A stretch of DNA of 64,000 nt, from contig NZ_JBKQWU010000011.1 of assembly GCF_047275745.1 (NCBI RefSeq), positions 1 to 64,000 of the forward strand, in the 5' to 3' direction. The stretch is from Amaricoccus sp047275745. Lineage in GTDB: Bacteria > Pseudomonadota > Alphaproteobacteria > Rhodobacterales > Rhodobacteraceae. Below, piece after piece: positions 63,564-64,000 of this stretch. Numbering within the stretch: position 1 is the stretch's first letter; each line of letters opens with the position of its first letter. Below the pieces are notes generated by a model. The model did not search any database, had not been told where the DNA came from, and saw only the letters and a program-made list of their open reading frames with translations. The position numbers were made by a program, and so were the translations under genes.

Positions 63564-63983
63564 ATGACAAAGGTAACATTCGCCTCGCATCCATACCTGC
63601 TCGGCTTCGAGCAGCTGGATCGGCTGGTCGAAAGGACAGCCAAGGCGGGCAATGACGGCTATCCTCCGTACAATATCGAGCAGCGCGGTGAGACCTCGTA
63701 CCGCATCACGCTCGCAGTGGCCGGATTCGCAGATGCCGACCTCTCCATCACCGTCGAGAACAATCAGCTGGTGATCCGGGGACGGCAATCCGACGAGGGA
63801 GATGACCGGGTGTTCCTTCACCGCGGCATCGCGGCGCGGCAGTTCCAGCGCAGTTTCGTGCTGGCCGATGGGGTGGAAGTTTCGGGCGCCGAGCTCGAGA
63901 ACGGCCTGCTCCATGTCGATCTGACCCGCGCCCAACCCGAGGCGATCGTGCGAACCATCGCGATAAACGGCAGGAAAGGTTAA
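63564..63983 (+). CDS. Small heat-shock protein Hsp20
   Basis: The 139-residue protein has an alpha-crystallin domain (about 40-130): YPPYNIEQRGETSYRITLAV, VENNQLVIRGRQ, FLHRGIAARQFQRSFVLADG and the conserved A-x-L-x-NGLL as AELENGLLHVDL. It is an ATP-independent holdase that binds unfolding proteins during heat stress. A good RpoH promoter lies upstream. The start ATG 63564 gives MTKVTFASHPYLLGF, the usual N-terminus. Right after its stop, GGAGGA and ATG at 63997 mark the start of a further gene cut by the window. In this order a DUF1150 gene often follows here, but only four bases are visible. Confidence 0.95.
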   Translation: MTKVTFASHPYLLGFEQLDRLVERTAKAGNDGYPPYNIEQRGETSYRITLAVAGFADADLSITVENNQLVIRGRQSDEGDDRVFLHRGIAARQFQRSFVLADGVEVSGAELENGLLHVDLTRAQPEAIVRTIAINGRKG

Positions 63984-64000
63984 GGAGGACAGACTGATGA

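Overview
The window is GC-rich (about 70%), densely coded chromosomal DNA. It looks like an alphaproteobacterium of the Rhodobacterales (Rhodobacteraceae sensu lato). Supporting signs are the cckA-recA-alaS block with a GTTC-N7-GTTC LexA box, the divergent aroK-aroB / xerD arrangement, carA divergent from a GatB/YqeY gene, ilvC divergent from two Lrp genes, secG-pyrG, purE-purK-DUF465 and a terminal hsp20. No tRNA, rRNA, CRISPR array or intact mobile element was seen. The species cannot be named from the sequence alone.

Left edge (1-3.6 kb): a mosaic of insertion-sequence remnants (an IS110-like C-terminus joined to an IS3-like OrfB C-terminus), about 0.6 kb of apparently non-coding DNA, a LacI regulator, and a two-gene unit made of a probably frameshifted small gene and a beta-helix-like protein. 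From 3.6 to 13.8 kb, all on the minus strand, lies a Wzx/Wzy-type exopolysaccharide locus: two glycosyltransferases, a Wzy/ExoQ polymerase, a pyruvyltransferase, a Wzx flippase, a WecG/TagA transferase and a single 917-codon ORF that joins a Wzz/ExoP-like co-polymerase to a Wza/ExoF-like export protein. No initiating sugar-phosphate transferase is present.

14-24.4 kb: an acyl-CoA dehydrogenase, a hybrid histidine kinase with an OmpR-type regulator converging on a three-gene TRAP transporter operon, a SqdB-like epimerase with a clear intrinsic terminator, and proC. 24.4-31.1 kb: a MocD/MocE-like di-iron oxygenase and Rieske ferredoxin pair, an FAD ferredoxin reductase behind a terminator, a LacI regulator, a tandem glycine riboswitch driving a DadA-like FAD oxidoreductase, and an aldose 1-epimerase.

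31.3-64 kb is mainly housekeeping: GatB/YqeY, carA, a GspE_N-GT2 fusion glycosyltransferase, GntR, a HAD hydrolase, ilvC, two Lrp regulators, a UbiH-type hydroxylase, secG with a very long Pro/Ala tail, pyrG, a TerB-like protein, a MarR regulator with a C-terminal cysteine cluster divergent from a secreted protein of unknown function (two matching palindromes lie between them), MipA/OmpV, aroB, aroK, a small membrane protein with a long secreted helical protein, xerD, trmJ-like, icd, DUF1330, alaS, recA, cckA, an RsmB-like methyltransferase, purK, purE, DUF465 and hsp20 behind a good RpoH-type promoter.

The items most worth a second look are the co-polymerase/export-protein fusion, the MarR/secreted-protein pair with its twin operators, the Moc-like oxygenase neighbourhood beside the glycine riboswitch, and the IS junction with the broken and truncated small genes around the beta-helix gene. 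All functional calls come from reading motifs, without database searches.
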